Notes: generated by a model not told the origin, from the letters alone. Counted from the stretch's first letter, positions 1-9,063 are shown. The stretch: 64,000 nucleotides of DNA from Cellulosimicrobium cellulans (GCF_006539945.1 NZ_BJNZ01000001.1:62001-126000), one strand, 5' to 3'. Numbers and translations are program-made.

Positions 1-491
1 AGGACGGCCTGGTCAACTCGTTCATCGACACGCTGACGTTCGGCGCGTGGCAGGGCACGGCGTGGCTGAACGACCCGAGCACGGCGCTCGGCGCGATCAT
101 CGTGCTGTCGATCTGGCAGGCCGTGGGCTTCCACATGCTCATCTGGCTCTCCGGCCTGCAGACCATCCCCGAAGAGCTCTACGAGGCCGCGCGCATGGAC
201 GGCGCGAGCCCGTGGCAACAGTTCGCGAACGTCACGTGGCCGGGCCTGCGCTCGACCATGGTCTTCGTCCTCGTGACGATCACGATCGCGGCGCTCGGCC
301 TGTTCGTGCAGATCGACGTCATGACGCAGGGCGGCCCGGTGAACTCCACCTCGACGCTCGTCTACCACGCGGTGCGCAAGGGCTACCGGGAGATGGAGAC
401 GGGGTACGGCGCCACGATCTCGCTCATCTTCTTCGTGCTCGTGCTGATCGTCGCGCTGGTCCAGCGCTTCCTGACCCGAGACAAGGACTGA
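1..491 (+). CDS. Sugar ABC transporter permease (MalF type), 3' part only
   Basis: The reading frame is open from the left edge of the window, so only the last ~163 residues are present. It carries membrane-spanning segments and the EAA loop of ABC importers, EAARMDGA near position 187, which contacts the ATPase. The C-terminus ends in a hydrophobic helix and a short basic tail. It is followed after 3 bases by a second permease, the usual MalF-MalG order of CUT1 carbohydrate importers. The binding protein is presumably upstream of the window. With the fructanase-like genes downstream, uptake of fructo-oligosaccharides is a reasonable inference, but the substrate cannot be read from the sequence. 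Confidence 0.9.
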   Translation, partial: DGLVNSFIDTLTFGAWQGTAWLNDPSTALGAIIVLSIWQAVGFHMLIWLSGLQTIPEELYEAARMDGASPWQQFANVTWPGLRSTMVFVLVTITIAALGLFVQIDVMTQGGPVNSTSTLVYHAVRKGYREMETGYGATISLIFFVLVLIVALVQRFLTRDKD

Positions 492-494
492 CCC

Positions 495-1403
495 ATGGCC
501 ACCGCATCCCTCGACACGCGTGGCGCGCACGACGTGCAGCGCCGTCGCAAGGTCTGGTCGTACGTCGCCATGGGCGCGCTCGCGATCGTGTTCCTCTTCC
601 CGCTCGTGTTCATGTTCGTCTCGTCGCTCAAGCCGGACGCGCAGATCCTCGCGGACGTGGACTCGCCCCGGGCGTTCCTGCCGGTCGGCGACATCAGCCT
701 CGACAACTACTTCGGGGTGTTCGACCGCGTCCCCGTCGCGCGCTTCCTCGTGAACTCGGTGCTCGTCACGGTCCTCACCGTAGGGCTGGGACTGATCGTC
801 AACTCGATGGCCGGCTTCGCGCTGTCGCGCATGCGCTGGAAGGGCCGCACGGTCGTGCTCAGCCTGGTCATCGCGACCCTCATCGTGCCCTTCGAGACCA
901 TCGCCGTGCCGATGGTCTACTGGGTCTCGAAGCTCCCGACGCTCGTCATGGAGGGCGGGATCCTCAAGTACGACTTCGGCTGGCTCAACTCGTACCAGGT
1001 GCAGATCGTGCCGTTCATCGCGAACGCGTTCTCGATCTTCCTGTTCACGCAGTACTTCTCGACGATCCCGAAGTCCCTCGACGAGGCCGCCCGGATCGAC
1101 GGCGCGGGCTGGTTCACCATCTACCGGCGCATCGTCGCCCCGCTCGCGGGCCCTGCGTTCGCGACGGTCGCGATCCTCACGTTCCTGCCCGCGTGGAACC
1201 AGTACCTGTGGCCGCTCATGGTCGTGCAGCAGGAGGACCTGCGCCCGGTGATGGTCGGCATGCAGTACTTCTTCCAGCTCAACACCGCGTGGGGCGAGGT
1301 CATGGCGTACACGTCGCTCATCACCCTGCCCGTGCTGATCGTCTTCCTGTCCTTCCAGCGCGCGTTCGTCTCGAGCGTCGCCGCGAGCGGGGTCAAGGGC
1401 TGA
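495..1403 (+). CDS. Sugar ABC transporter permease (MalG type)
   Basis: A 302-residue integral membrane protein with about six hydrophobic segments. The N-terminus is hydrophilic, as is common in MalG-type CUT1 permeases. The EAA motif EAARIDGAGW occurs near residue 197, followed by the conserved loop of the family. The start ATG lies 3 bases after the stop of the preceding permease, so the two are probably co-transcribed and form the transmembrane heterodimer of a carbohydrate importer. A GC-rich hairpin follows the stop, so the downstream enzyme gene may have its own promoter or be expressed by read-through. Confidence 0.92.
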   Translation: MATASLDTRGAHDVQRRRKVWSYVAMGALAIVFLFPLVFMFVSSLKPDAQILADVDSPRAFLPVGDISLDNYFGVFDRVPVARFLVNSVLVTVLTVGLGLIVNSMAGFALSRMRWKGRTVVLSLVIATLIVPFETIAVPMVYWVSKLPTLVMEGGILKYDFGWLNSYQVQIVPFIANAFSIFLFTQYFSTIPKSLDEAARIDGAGWFTIYRRIVAPLAGPAFATVAILTFLPAWNQYLWPLMVVQQEDLRPVMVGMQYFFQLNTAWGEVMAYTSLITLPVLIVFLSFQRAFVSSVAASGVKG

Positions 1404-1418
1404 CCCGTGCCCGACGTC

Positions 1419-1438
1419 GTCCGCCCGACCGGGCGGAC
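1419..1438 (+). terminator. Hairpin after permease genes
   Basis: Arms GTCCGCCC and GGGCGGAC pair perfectly around a 4-base loop, 16 bases after the permease stop codon. There is no T-tract, as is usual in high-GC actinobacteria. It may act as a transcription attenuator or terminator. Confidence 0.5.
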
Positions 1439-1511
1439 GGCCCACCCTCGCGGTGTGCGCGCACCACCTCCGACTCCTTCGCGGAGCCTCCCGAAAGGCC
1501 GTGTCTGACAC

Positions 1512-2480
1512 ATGCTCACGCTTCCCGACTCCTGGGTGTGGGACTTCTGGTTCGCCGACGACGGCGATCGCCACCACCTCTTCTTCCTCTACGCCTCGCG
1601 CGCGCTGCACGAGCCGGACGCCCGGCACTACCGCGCGTCGATCGGGCACGCGGTGTCGGACGACCTCGTGCACTGGACCCGGGTCGAGGACGCGCTCGTG
1701 CGGTCCGACGCGGGGGGCTGGGACGACCTCGCGACGTGGACGGGTTCCGTCGTGCGCCACCCCGACGGCACGTGGTTCCTCTTCTACACGGGCTCGAGCC
1801 TGACTCCCGCGGGCAACGTCCAGCGCGTGGGGTACGCGACGTCGTCGGACCTGACGACCTGGACCAAGGCGGGCGAGAACCCCGTGCTCGCCGCGGACGC
1901 GCGCTGGTACGAGACGCTCGCCGACGGTCAGTGGCACGACGAGGCGTTCCGCGACCCGTGGGTGTTCGCCGACCCGCGCGGCGACGGGTGGCACATGCTC
2001 CTCACCGCGCGCGGACGCACCGGACCTGCGGACGACCGGGGCGTCGTCGGGCACGCGTGGTCGCCCGACCTGCGCACGTGGGAGCTGCGCGCGCCGCTCA
2101 CGGCGCCCGGGCAGGGGTTCGGCCAGCTCGAGGTGACGCAGGTCGAGGTGGTCGACGGCGTCCCGGTCCTGCTGTTCTCGTGCCTCGCCTCGGACATGTC
2201 CGCGTCACGGCGCGAGGGCACGACGGGCGGCGTGTGGGCCGCGCCGGCGGCGTCGCTGCTCGGCCCGTACGACGTCGCCGCGGCACAGCAGCTCACCGAC
2301 GCCTCGATGTACAGCGGCCGGCTCGTGCGCGACCGCACGGGTCGGTGGGTGCTGCTCGCGTTCCACCACGACGCGCCGGACGGGTCGTTCGTCGGGAGCA
2401 TCAGCGACCCGATGCCGGTCCGCTGGGAGGACGGCCTCCTCGCCGTCGAGCGCGCCTCGCGACCGACCCCCGCGAAGTAG
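1512..2480 (+). CDS. Cytoplasmic glycoside hydrolase, clan GH-J-like (GH32/68 type)
   Basis: A 322-residue protein without signal peptide, probably a five-bladed beta-propeller enzyme acting on imported fructosides. Three family-like acidic motifs appear in the right order: WVWDFWF near residue 8 (candidate nucleophile Asp), FRDPWVF near residue 146 (the RDP transition-state stabiliser of GH32/GH68), and GQLEVTQVE near residue 205 (candidate acid/base Glu, replacing the usual EC motif). It lacks the C-terminal beta-sandwich of classical GH32 enzymes, so it is much shorter than the usual 450-500 residues. No clear Shine-Dalgarno precedes the ATG, so the start is tentative. It sits between a sugar importer and a secreted GH32, consistent with intracellular fructan-oligosaccharide hydrolysis. 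A GH43-like activity cannot be excluded. Confidence 0.72.
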   Translation: MLTLPDSWVWDFWFADDGDRHHLFFLYASRALHEPDARHYRASIGHAVSDDLVHWTRVEDALVRSDAGGWDDLATWTGSVVRHPDGTWFLFYTGSSLTPAGNVQRVGYATSSDLTTWTKAGENPVLAADARWYETLADGQWHDEAFRDPWVFADPRGDGWHMLLTARGRTGPADDRGVVGHAWSPDLRTWELRAPLTAPGQGFGQLEVTQVEVVDGVPVLLFSCLASDMSASRREGTTGGVWAAPAASLLGPYDVAAAQQLTDASMYSGRLVRDRTGRWVLLAFHHDAPDGSFVGSISDPMPVRWEDGLLAVERASRPTPAK

Positions 2481-2553
2481 AGCCCTGGTCCGCCGAGGTA
2501 GAGGCCTGGTCATTACCACGCCTCTACCTCGGCGGACCACGGCTCTACCTCGC
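2472..2553. repeat. Long inverted repeat spanning the GH stop codon
   Basis: Two 34-base arms (2472-2505 and 2520-2553) pair with two mismatches around a 14-base loop. The inner 20 bases of each arm (2486-2505 and 2520-2539) are perfect. The left arm contains the TAG stop of the preceding gene. Inside it, a GTAGAG(C/G)CCTGGTC unit occurs twice, so the structure appears built from a repeated word. It could act as a terminator or RNA-stabilising hairpin between the two enzyme genes, or be a REP-like dispersed element. Confidence 0.85.
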
Positions 2554-2588
2554 ATACCTAAAGCACCGATCGAGACGACGGAGTCACG

Positions 2589-4649
2589 ATGACGTACCGC
2601 ACCACCCCGCGCCTGCTCGCCCCCGTCCTGCTCGCCGCCACGCTCGTCGTGCCGCTGGCGGCGGCCCCGCCCACGGCGAGCGCCGACGGCACCCTCTCGT
2701 CCGCGCTCACCGCCGAGACGTACCGGCCCGTCTACCACCACTCGGTGCCGGACCACTGGAAGAACGACCCGCAGCGGCCGATCTGGGTAGACGGCGAGCT
2801 GCGGTACCACTACCTCTACAACCCGGACTACGACGAGAAGGTCGGCACGTCGTGGCGACTGACCACGAGCACCGACGGCGTCGTGTTCCGCGACCAGGGA
2901 GTCGCCGCGCCGAAGGGCACGAACGCGAACTACGACCTCTGGTCGGGGTCGACGGTCGTGGACCACGAGAACACCGCGGGGTTCGGCGCGGGTGCGGTGA
3001 TCATGCTCGTCACGCAGATGGACCACCCGACGCCCGAGGAGATCGTCGACGCGTCCGGCCCGCAGGCGCAGTTCCTCTGGTACTCGACCGACGGCGGCCG
3101 GACGTTCCGACCCGACGGCGACCAGCCGGTCATGGCGAACGAGGGGCGCGAGCACTTCCGCGACCCCAAGGTCGTCTGGGACGACGAGCGGGGGCGGTGG
3201 GTCGCGCTCGTCGCCGAGGCGGACCGCGTGAGCTTCTGGACCTCGCCGGACCTCAAGGACTGGGACCGCGTCTCGGAGTACGTGCGCGACGACCTGGGCA
3301 TGATCGAGTGCCCCGACCTGTTCCCCGTCCGTGCCGACGACGGGTCGCTGCACTGGGTGCTGGGCATCAGCGCCAACGGCTACCTCACGGGCGACCCCGC
3401 GACGTACGCGTACTGGACCGGCGACTTCGACGGTGAGACGTTCACCCCGGACGTCCATGACCCGCAGTGGCTCGACCACGGGTTCGACTGGTACGGCGCG
3501 GTGACGTGGGAGGATCCCGACGCGCCGCTCGACCGCCGGTACGCGATCGGCTGGATGAACTCGTGGGCCTACCCGTACACGACTCGGACGTGGGAGACCG
3601 ACGGCTTCAACGGCACGGACTCGATCGTGCGCGAGCTGCGGCTCGCCGCGTCCGGCGACCCCTCGGGATTCTCTCTCGTCTCCCGGCCGGTGAGCGCGCT
3701 CGACGACCACGCGACGTCGACGGCGATGGTCGGCGACGTCGTCGTCGCGCCCGGCGACCCCGTCGCGCTCGACCAGGAAGGGGTCGCGTACCGGATCGAG
3801 ACGACCGTGGCGCGCGCGGACGCCGCGAACCTCCTGAGCAACGCCGGGCTGCAGGTCCGCCGCTCCGCGGACGGGACGCGGCACGCCGACGTCGGTACGG
3901 TCCTCGCCGGGGACGCCCCGTACTCGTACCTCAACCGTGGCGGCACGGGTCACCCCGACGGGTCGGGGGAGAAGCTCGAGTCACGCGCGGCGCTCGCGGC
4001 CGGGCCCGGGGGCGCGACACCCGACGAGGTGCGCCTCACCGTGCTCGTGGACCGCACGACGGTCGAGGTCTTCGTCGACGACGGGCGCGTCGTGCACTCG
4101 AGCCAGGTGTTCGCCGAGCCGGAGGACGTGGGGATCGCGCTGTACGCCGTCGGAGGCGAGGCCGTGTTCCGCGACCTGACGATCACGACCTTCGCCGACG
4201 TGAACCAGCCCCCGGCCAGGCTGCTCGCCGACTTCGAGGGCGACGCGCTCCCCGCGGGCTGGTCCGCGACGGGCGGGCTCGCCCACCTCGCGCCCGTGGT
4301 GTCCGACGCACCCGGTCAGGCGGGGCACCGCGTGCTCGACACGTTCGCCGGTTCCGACGCGGCGACCGGGGTCGTCACGTCAGCCCCGTTCGTCGTGGAC
4401 CGGCGGTGGCTGCGGTTCCGGGTCGCGGGTGGTGACCATCCGCTGGGCGTCGAGCCCGCGACGTCGGTCAACCTGCTGCTCGACGGGCAGCCCGTGCGCA
4501 CCGCGACCGGCACCGGCGACGGCGTGCTGCGCCTCGTCGAGTGGGACCTCGCCGACCTGGCGGGCGAGACGGTCGAGCTCCAGGTCCTCGACGACGCCAC
4601 CGGCGACTGGGGGCACCTCATGGTCGACCACGTGACGCTCAGCGACTGA
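2589..4649 (+). CDS. Secreted GH32 fructan hydrolase (levanase/inulinase type)
   Basis: A 686-residue exported enzyme. A Sec signal peptide covers about residues 1-32 and probably ends at an Ala-Ser-Ala site. The GH32 propeller follows: WKNDP with nucleophile Asp60, FRDP with Asp192, and IECPD with acid/base Glu240, all present and correctly spaced. The GH32 C-terminal beta-sandwich runs to about residue 535. An extra domain of about 140 residues (from roughly 545) resembles a carbohydrate-binding beta-sandwich. A GGAG precedes the ATG. Extracellular cleavage of beta-fructan (levan, inulin or sucrose) is well supported; which one is not. It probably feeds the importer encoded upstream. Confidence 0.9.
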   Translation: MTYRTTPRLLAPVLLAATLVVPLAAAPPTASADGTLSSALTAETYRPVYHHSVPDHWKNDPQRPIWVDGELRYHYLYNPDYDEKVGTSWRLTTSTDGVVFRDQGVAAPKGTNANYDLWSGSTVVDHENTAGFGAGAVIMLVTQMDHPTPEEIVDASGPQAQFLWYSTDGGRTFRPDGDQPVMANEGREHFRDPKVVWDDERGRWVALVAEADRVSFWTSPDLKDWDRVSEYVRDDLGMIECPDLFPVRADDGSLHWVLGISANGYLTGDPATYAYWTGDFDGETFTPDVHDPQWLDHGFDWYGAVTWEDPDAPLDRRYAIGWMNSWAYPYTTRTWETDGFNGTDSIVRELRLAASGDPSGFSLVSRPVSALDDHATSTAMVGDVVVAPGDPVALDQEGVAYRIETTVARADAANLLSNAGLQVRRSADGTRHADVGTVLAGDAPYSYLNRGGTGHPDGSGEKLESRAALAAGPGGATPDEVRLTVLVDRTTVEVFVDDGRVVHSSQVFAEPEDVGIALYAVGGEAVFRDLTITTFADVNQPPARLLADFEGDALPAGWSATGGLAHLAPVVSDAPGQAGHRVLDTFAGSDAATGVVTSAPFVVDRRWLRFRVAGGDHPLGVEPATSVNLLLDGQPVRTATGTGDGVLRLVEWDLADLAGETVELQVLDDATGDWGHLMVDHVTLSD

Positions 4650-4652
4650 CCG

Positions 4653-4691
4653 GCGCGCGTCGCGGCCTGCGGGACGGGCCGCGACGCGCGC
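4653..4691. terminator. Bidirectional terminator between convergent genes
   Basis: A perfect 15-base inverted repeat (arms 4653-4667 and 4677-4691, 9-base loop) fills the gap between the stops of the GH32 gene and the convergent GH1 gene. Its position suits termination from both sides. Confidence 0.75.
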
Positions 4692-4695
4692 GAGA

Positions 4696-5865
4696 TCAGT
4701 CGTCGAGCGAGACCGTGCCGCGTGCGACGCCGCCCAGCCAGGCGAGGCTGGGCTTGGGCGTGCGCTCGAAGGTCTCCGGGTCCCAGGCGACGAGCCCGAA
4801 GGTGGGGGCGAAGGAGCCCCACTCGTAGTTGTCGAGCAGCGACCAGTGCAGGTAGCCGAACAGCGGGAGGCCCGCCTCCATCTCGGCGTGCAGCGCGCGC
4901 AGGGCGACGCGCGTGTAGTCGATGCGGCGCGCGTCGTCCGCCGTCGCGATGCCGTTCTCGGAGACGAGGACCGGCAGGCCGGTGATCTCGTGCCCCAGGC
5001 GCGCGGCCTCGGCGATGGCGGGCGGGTAGTACTCCCAGCCGGTGAGCGTCGTCTCGGAGTCCTCCGGCGCCGGGAGCGGGCCGTCGACGGTGATGCGCGT
5101 GCGCGTGTAGGCCTGGACGGCGACGAAGTCGTCGCCCTTCGCGGCTTCGAGGAAGACCGTCTCGCGCGGGTAGGCGTACTCGCGCAGGACCTCCTCGGCG
5201 CCAGGGTCGGCGAAGAACTGCTGCGGCGCGACGGGCCACCCGACGGGCACCCCGACGGTCCGCACGAGCTCGACGGCCCGGCGGTGCGCGGCGATGAGGT
5301 GCTCGGTCGCGACCGGGTCGGGCGCGTGCATGGTGCCGGCCTGGAGCTGCTCGGCGCCCTTGGCGGCCGTGATCATCATCGCGAGGATGTTCGGCTCGTT
5401 GATGGTGAACACGTGCGACGCGCGGTCGAGCAGCGGCAGCACGTGCTCGACGTACCGCGCGAACCGCTCGACCGACCGCGGGTCGGTCCAGCCGCCGTCC
5501 TCCGCGAACCACCGCGGCGACGTGAAGTGATGCAGCGTGACCAGTGGGGTGACCCCGTGCTCGAGGCAGCAGTCGACCATGCGCCGGTAGTGGTCGAGCT
5601 CGGCGCGCGAGAACCTGCCCTCGGCCGGCTCGATGCGCGCCCACTCGATCGAGAACCGGTACGCGGTGAGCCCGGACTCGGCGAGCAGCCGGATGTCCTC
5701 GGCGTACCGGTGGTAGGAGTCGGCGGCGTCGCCCGACGGCTCCGCGAGCGTCGAGGCCGGGTCGACCTCGCGCGCCCACCAGTCGCTGTTGACGTTGTTG
5801 CCCTCGATCTGGTGGGCCGCCGTCGAGGCGCCCCAGAGGAAGGACTCGGGGAAGGTGATCGACAC
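4696..5865 (-). CDS. GH1 beta-glucosidase, intracellular
   Basis: A 389-residue GH1 enzyme without a signal peptide. The acid/base Glu157 lies in the TINEPN motif and the nucleophile Glu303 in VSENG; the N-terminal FLWGASTAAHQIEG signature is also intact. The protein is somewhat shorter than the usual ~450 residues. The GTG start at 5865 was chosen because GAGGAG lies 5 bases upstream and the GH1 signature begins immediately. It is the last gene of an operon (binding protein, two permeases, beta-glucosidase) and would hydrolyse the imported beta-glucoside in the cytoplasm. Confidence 0.92.
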   Translation of the reverse strand: MSITFPESFLWGASTAAHQIEGNNVNSDWWAREVDPASTLAEPSGDAADSYHRYAEDIRLLAESGLTAYRFSIEWARIEPAEGRFSRAELDHYRRMVDCCLEHGVTPLVTLHHFTSPRWFAEDGGWTDPRSVERFARYVEHVLPLLDRASHVFTINEPNILAMMITAAKGAEQLQAGTMHAPDPVATEHLIAAHRRAVELVRTVGVPVGWPVAPQQFFADPGAEEVLREYAYPRETVFLEAAKGDDFVAVQAYTRTRITVDGPLPAPEDSETTLTGWEYYPPAIAEAARLGHEITGLPVLVSENGIATADDARRIDYTRVALRALHAEMEAGLPLFGYLHWSLLDNYEWGSFAPTFGLVAWDPETFERTPKPSLAWLGGVARGTVSLDD

Positions 5866-5888
5866 GGGCTCTCCTCGTCGGTCGCCGG

Positions 5889-6782
5889 TCACTTGATGCC
5901 GGTCATGGCGATGCCCTGCACGAAGTAGCGCTGCAGGAACAGGAACAGGATGAGGATCGGCGTCACGACGAGCACGGACCCGGCCATGAGCAGGCCGTAG
6001 TAGGTGCCGTTCGAGCCGACCGAGTACAGCGAGAGCGCGACCGGGAGGGTGTACATGTTCTCGGTCTGCGCGACGACCAGGGGCCACAGGAAGTTGTTCC
6101 ACGACCCGAGGAACGTGAGGATGCTCAGCGTCGCGAGCGGCGGGCCGCACTGGGGCAGCACGATCCGGAAGAAGACGCGGAACTCGCCGGCGCCGTCGAT
6201 CCGGGCGGCCTCGATGAGCGCGTCCGGGATGCCGAGCATGAACTGTCGCATGAGGAACACGCCGAGCGGTCCGGCCAGGAACGGCAGGATGAGCGCCGGG
6301 TAGGTGTTGACGAGCCCCATGTTGGACACGAGCACGAACATCGGCACGAGCGTGACGACGCCCGGGACCATGAGCGTGAGCATGACGAGCGTGAACAGCA
6401 CCCGCTTGCCGGGGAAGCTCATCTTCGCCAGGGCGTAGCCGACCATCGAGCAGAACACGATGTTGCCGAGCACCACGGCGACCGCGACGACGATCGAGTT
6501 GGTGAAGTACTGCCCGTAGTTGAGCTGGGACAGCCACCGTTCGTAGTTGTCGAGCGTGGGGTTCTGCGGCCACCACGTGATGGGGCGCTGGAGGAGCTCG
6601 CCCTGCGTCTTGAAGCTGCCGAGGGCCATCCAGATGAACGGCATGAGGGTCAGGAGCAACCCGACGACGAGCGCCGTGTAGGTGGCGCCGCGCGACCAGC
6701 GGATCGGGCGCCGCGGTCGACGGCGGGGCGCGCCCTCCGGCGCCGACGTCGCGGAGGTGGTCCGCGAGGACGTGACGGTCAT
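5889..6782 (-). CDS. Sugar ABC transporter permease (MalG type)
   Basis: A 297-residue protein with a basic, hydrophilic N-terminus followed by about six membrane segments. The EAA loop reads EAARIDGAGE near residue 188. The start lies one base after the stop of the MalF-type permease, and GH1 follows 23 bases downstream, so translation is probably coupled through the operon. It would form the inner-membrane channel with its neighbour for the solute delivered by the lipoprotein encoded upstream. Confidence 0.92.
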   Translation of the reverse strand: MTVTSSRTTSATSAPEGAPRRRPRRPIRWSRGATYTALVVGLLLTLMPFIWMALGSFKTQGELLQRPITWWPQNPTLDNYERWLSQLNYGQYFTNSIVVAVAVVLGNIVFCSMVGYALAKMSFPGKRVLFTLVMLTLMVPGVVTLVPMFVLVSNMGLVNTYPALILPFLAGPLGVFLMRQFMLGIPDALIEAARIDGAGEFRVFFRIVLPQCGPPLATLSILTFLGSWNNFLWPLVVAQTENMYTLPVALSLYSVGSNGTYYGLLMAGSVLVVTPILILFLFLQRYFVQGIAMTGIK

Positions 6783-6783
6783 G

Positions 6784-7707
6784 TCAATCCTCCTTCGACC
6801 GCAGCAGGCGGAACTGGACGGCGGCCAGGGCGGCGATCAGCGCGAAGAGCACGTACGCGGCTGCGGAGGCGAACGCGTAGTTGCCGTACCCGAACTGGTT
6901 GTAGACGTAGTAGCTGATGGTCAGCGTCGAGTTGACCGGGCCGCCCTTGGTCATGACGAACGGCTCCTCGAACACCTGGAGGAAGCCGACCGAGAGCAGC
7001 ACCGCGCCGAGCAGCAGCGTGGGGCGCATGAGCGGGACCGTGATCGAACGGAACCGGCGCCACGAGCCGGCGCCGTCGACCTCGGCGGCCTCGTAGACGT
7101 CGCGCGGGATCGCCTGGAGACCGGCCAGGAAGATGATCATGAGGGTGCCCATGTTGCGCCAGGCCGCCATGACGATGATCGACGGCATCGCCGTCGCGCT
7201 GTCGTTGAGCCAGTCCGGGCCGTCGATGCCGACCCAGCCGAGCACGGTGTTGACGAGGCCGGAGTCCTGGAGGATGAACCGCCAGACGACCGCCACGGCG
7301 ACGATCGACGTCACGACGGGCGTGTAGAAGCCGACGCGGAAGACGCTGCGGAACTTCTCGATGCCCGAGTTGAGCGCGACGGCGAGCGCGAGCCCGAGCA
7401 CCATCGTCAGCGGGATGCCGACGAGGACGAAGTAGAAGGTGTTGAGCAGCGCCTTGCGGAACAGCTCGTCCTGGAAGACGCCGGTGAAGTTCTCGAGCCC
7501 GACGAAGTTCACCGCGAACGGCGTCTTGATGTCACGGATCGTGAGGTCCGAGAACGACATCCCGAACGACGCGAGCAGCGGTCCGAGCATGAAGACCGCG
7601 AAGACCGCGACGAACGGGAGAGCGAACAACCAGGCGACGAGCGCTTGCCGTCGCCGGTGGACGGCGCCGGCCGTACGCCGGCGCCGTCCCTCGGTGGTGG
7701 TGGTCAT
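6784..7707 (-). CDS. Sugar ABC transporter permease (MalF type)
   Basis: A 307-residue integral membrane protein, with basic N-terminus and about six transmembrane helices. The EAA loop reads YEAAEVDGAGS near residue 208, where an Ala-Glu pair replaces the more usual Ala-Arg. It lies 15 bases downstream of the binding-protein gene and 1 base upstream of the partner permease. No ATPase gene is in the cluster, as is common in actinobacteria where one MsiK-type ATPase serves many importers. Confidence 0.92.
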   Translation of the reverse strand: MTTTTEGRRRRTAGAVHRRRQALVAWLFALPFVAVFAVFMLGPLLASFGMSFSDLTIRDIKTPFAVNFVGLENFTGVFQDELFRKALLNTFYFVLVGIPLTMVLGLALAVALNSGIEKFRSVFRVGFYTPVVTSIVAVAVVWRFILQDSGLVNTVLGWVGIDGPDWLNDSATAMPSIIVMAAWRNMGTLMIIFLAGLQAIPRDVYEAAEVDGAGSWRRFRSITVPLMRPTLLLGAVLLSVGFLQVFEEPFVMTKGGPVNSTLTISYYVYNQFGYGNYAFASAAAYVLFALIAALAAVQFRLLRSKED

Positions 7708-7722
7708 GACTGACGGGCCCTG

Positions 7723-9012
7723 TTACCAGCCGAGCCCGAGCGTGTCGGCCTTGGCCTGGATGGCCTTGGCCGCGTCCTCGGAGGTCACCTGACCGTTGGC
7801 GACCTTCTCGGCCTCGGTCTCGATGGTGGCCGAGAGCTCGTCCCAGCTCGGGACGGTCGGCGGGGCGATCGTGCTGTCGAGCTGCTCCTGGAGCACCTGG
7901 GTGCGCGGGTTGGAGGTCAGCGGCTCGTAGTCCCACGCGGTGGTGAGGGCGGGCAGGTCGCTCGTCGCGTCGAACCAGGCCTGCTGCGTCTCGGGCTGGG
8001 CGAGCCAGCGCACGAGCTTCCAGGCGCCGTCGGCGTTCTTGGCCTCGGCGAACACGCCGAGGTGGGCGCCGCCGATGTACGAGTCGTTGTTCGCGGAGCC
8101 CGCGGGCACCGGGACGGTGGCGACGTTCTGCTCGACCCAGTCCTCGCCCTGCAGGTCGGCGAGCACGTTGACCATCCACGGGCCGGAGATGAAGGCCGGG
8201 TCGGAGCCGTCGACGAACGCGCTGTTCTGCGAGTCGCCGTAGCCGGACAGCGGCGACAGGCCCTCGGTGAAGAAGGACGCGTAGTAGTCGAGCGCGTCGA
8301 CCATCGCCTGGTTGTCGAGGTCGAACGCGTCGCCCGCCTCGTTGAGGACCGAGCCGCCGGCCTGGGAGTAGAACGGCAGGATGACCTGCGTGGAGTCCTC
8401 CGCGTCGCCCATCGGGAGCTGGAGGCCGTAGGTCGAGCCGTTGGCCTTCATCGCCTCGGCGAACGCGGTGAGCTCCTCCCACGACGTCGGCGCCTCGACC
8501 CCGGCAGCCTTGGCCAGGTCGGAGCGGTAGTACAGGACGCGGGTCTCGACGTACCACGGCACGCCGTAGTCGACGCCGTCCGCGACGGTCGAGGCCGCGG
8601 CGCCCTCGACGAAGTCCGCGCTGTCGACGAGGCCGTCCGGGACGGGCGCGAGACCGCCGGTGGCGACCATCGTCGGCATGAAGGACGAGCCGATCATGAT
8701 CGCGTCGGGCACGGTGCCCGCGGCGACGGCGGTCTGGAACTTCGTCATGACGTCGGCCCACGGGATCGTGGTGACCTCGACGTTCGCGTCGGGGTTCTCC
8801 TCCGTGAAGCCCTGGACGAAGTCGGGCAGCTTCTCGCCCTCCTCGCCCATCGCCCAGATCGTGATGTCACCCTCCGCGGGGGAGTCGTCGACCGTCGTGG
8901 TGGACCCGGCGGCGGTCTCGCCACCTGTCGAGTCGTCGTCCGCGCGACCGCACGCGGTCAGGGCCAGGAGTCCGACGACGCCGATGGCGACCGCCTTGCG
9001 TCCGAGCTTCAT
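7723..9012 (-). CDS. Sugar-binding lipoprotein of ABC importer
   Basis: A 429-residue extracellular solute-binding protein, cluster B (MalE-like). The N-terminus is a lipoprotein signal with lipobox LTAC, so Cys21 would be lipidated after cleavage. The ATG at 9012 was preferred over an in-frame TTG two codons upstream because GAGGAGG lies 7 bases before the ATG. It is the first gene of the four-gene importer/GH1 operon and faces the divergent TetR gene across a short region carrying a candidate operator. The ligand is unknown; the GH1 and GH94-like neighbours suggest a beta-gluco-oligosaccharide. Confidence 0.92.
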   Translation of the reverse strand: MKLGRKAVAIGVVGLLALTACGRADDDSTGGETAAGSTTTVDDSPAEGDITIWAMGEEGEKLPDFVQGFTEENPDANVEVTTIPWADVMTKFQTAVAAGTVPDAIMIGSSFMPTMVATGGLAPVPDGLVDSADFVEGAAASTVADGVDYGVPWYVETRVLYYRSDLAKAAGVEAPTSWEELTAFAEAMKANGSTYGLQLPMGDAEDSTQVILPFYSQAGGSVLNEAGDAFDLDNQAMVDALDYYASFFTEGLSPLSGYGDSQNSAFVDGSDPAFISGPWMVNVLADLQGEDWVEQNVATVPVPAGSANNDSYIGGAHLGVFAEAKNADGAWKLVRWLAQPETQQAWFDATSDLPALTTAWDYEPLTSNPRTQVLQEQLDSTIAPPTVPSWDELSATIETEAEKVANGQVTSEDAAKAIQAKADTLGLGW

Positions 9013-9063
9013 GAGCAATCCTCCTCATCGAGCAGTCGGCTCGCCTGGTGAGCCGCTGTGGAA

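Noticed and set aside
47-3436. Very long open frames that cross known genes, here and opposite most real genes
   Set aside because: High GC leaves few stop codons in the wrong frames. These frames are rich in Arg, Pro, Gly and Ala, have no recognisable domains, and overlap genes with clear family motifs.
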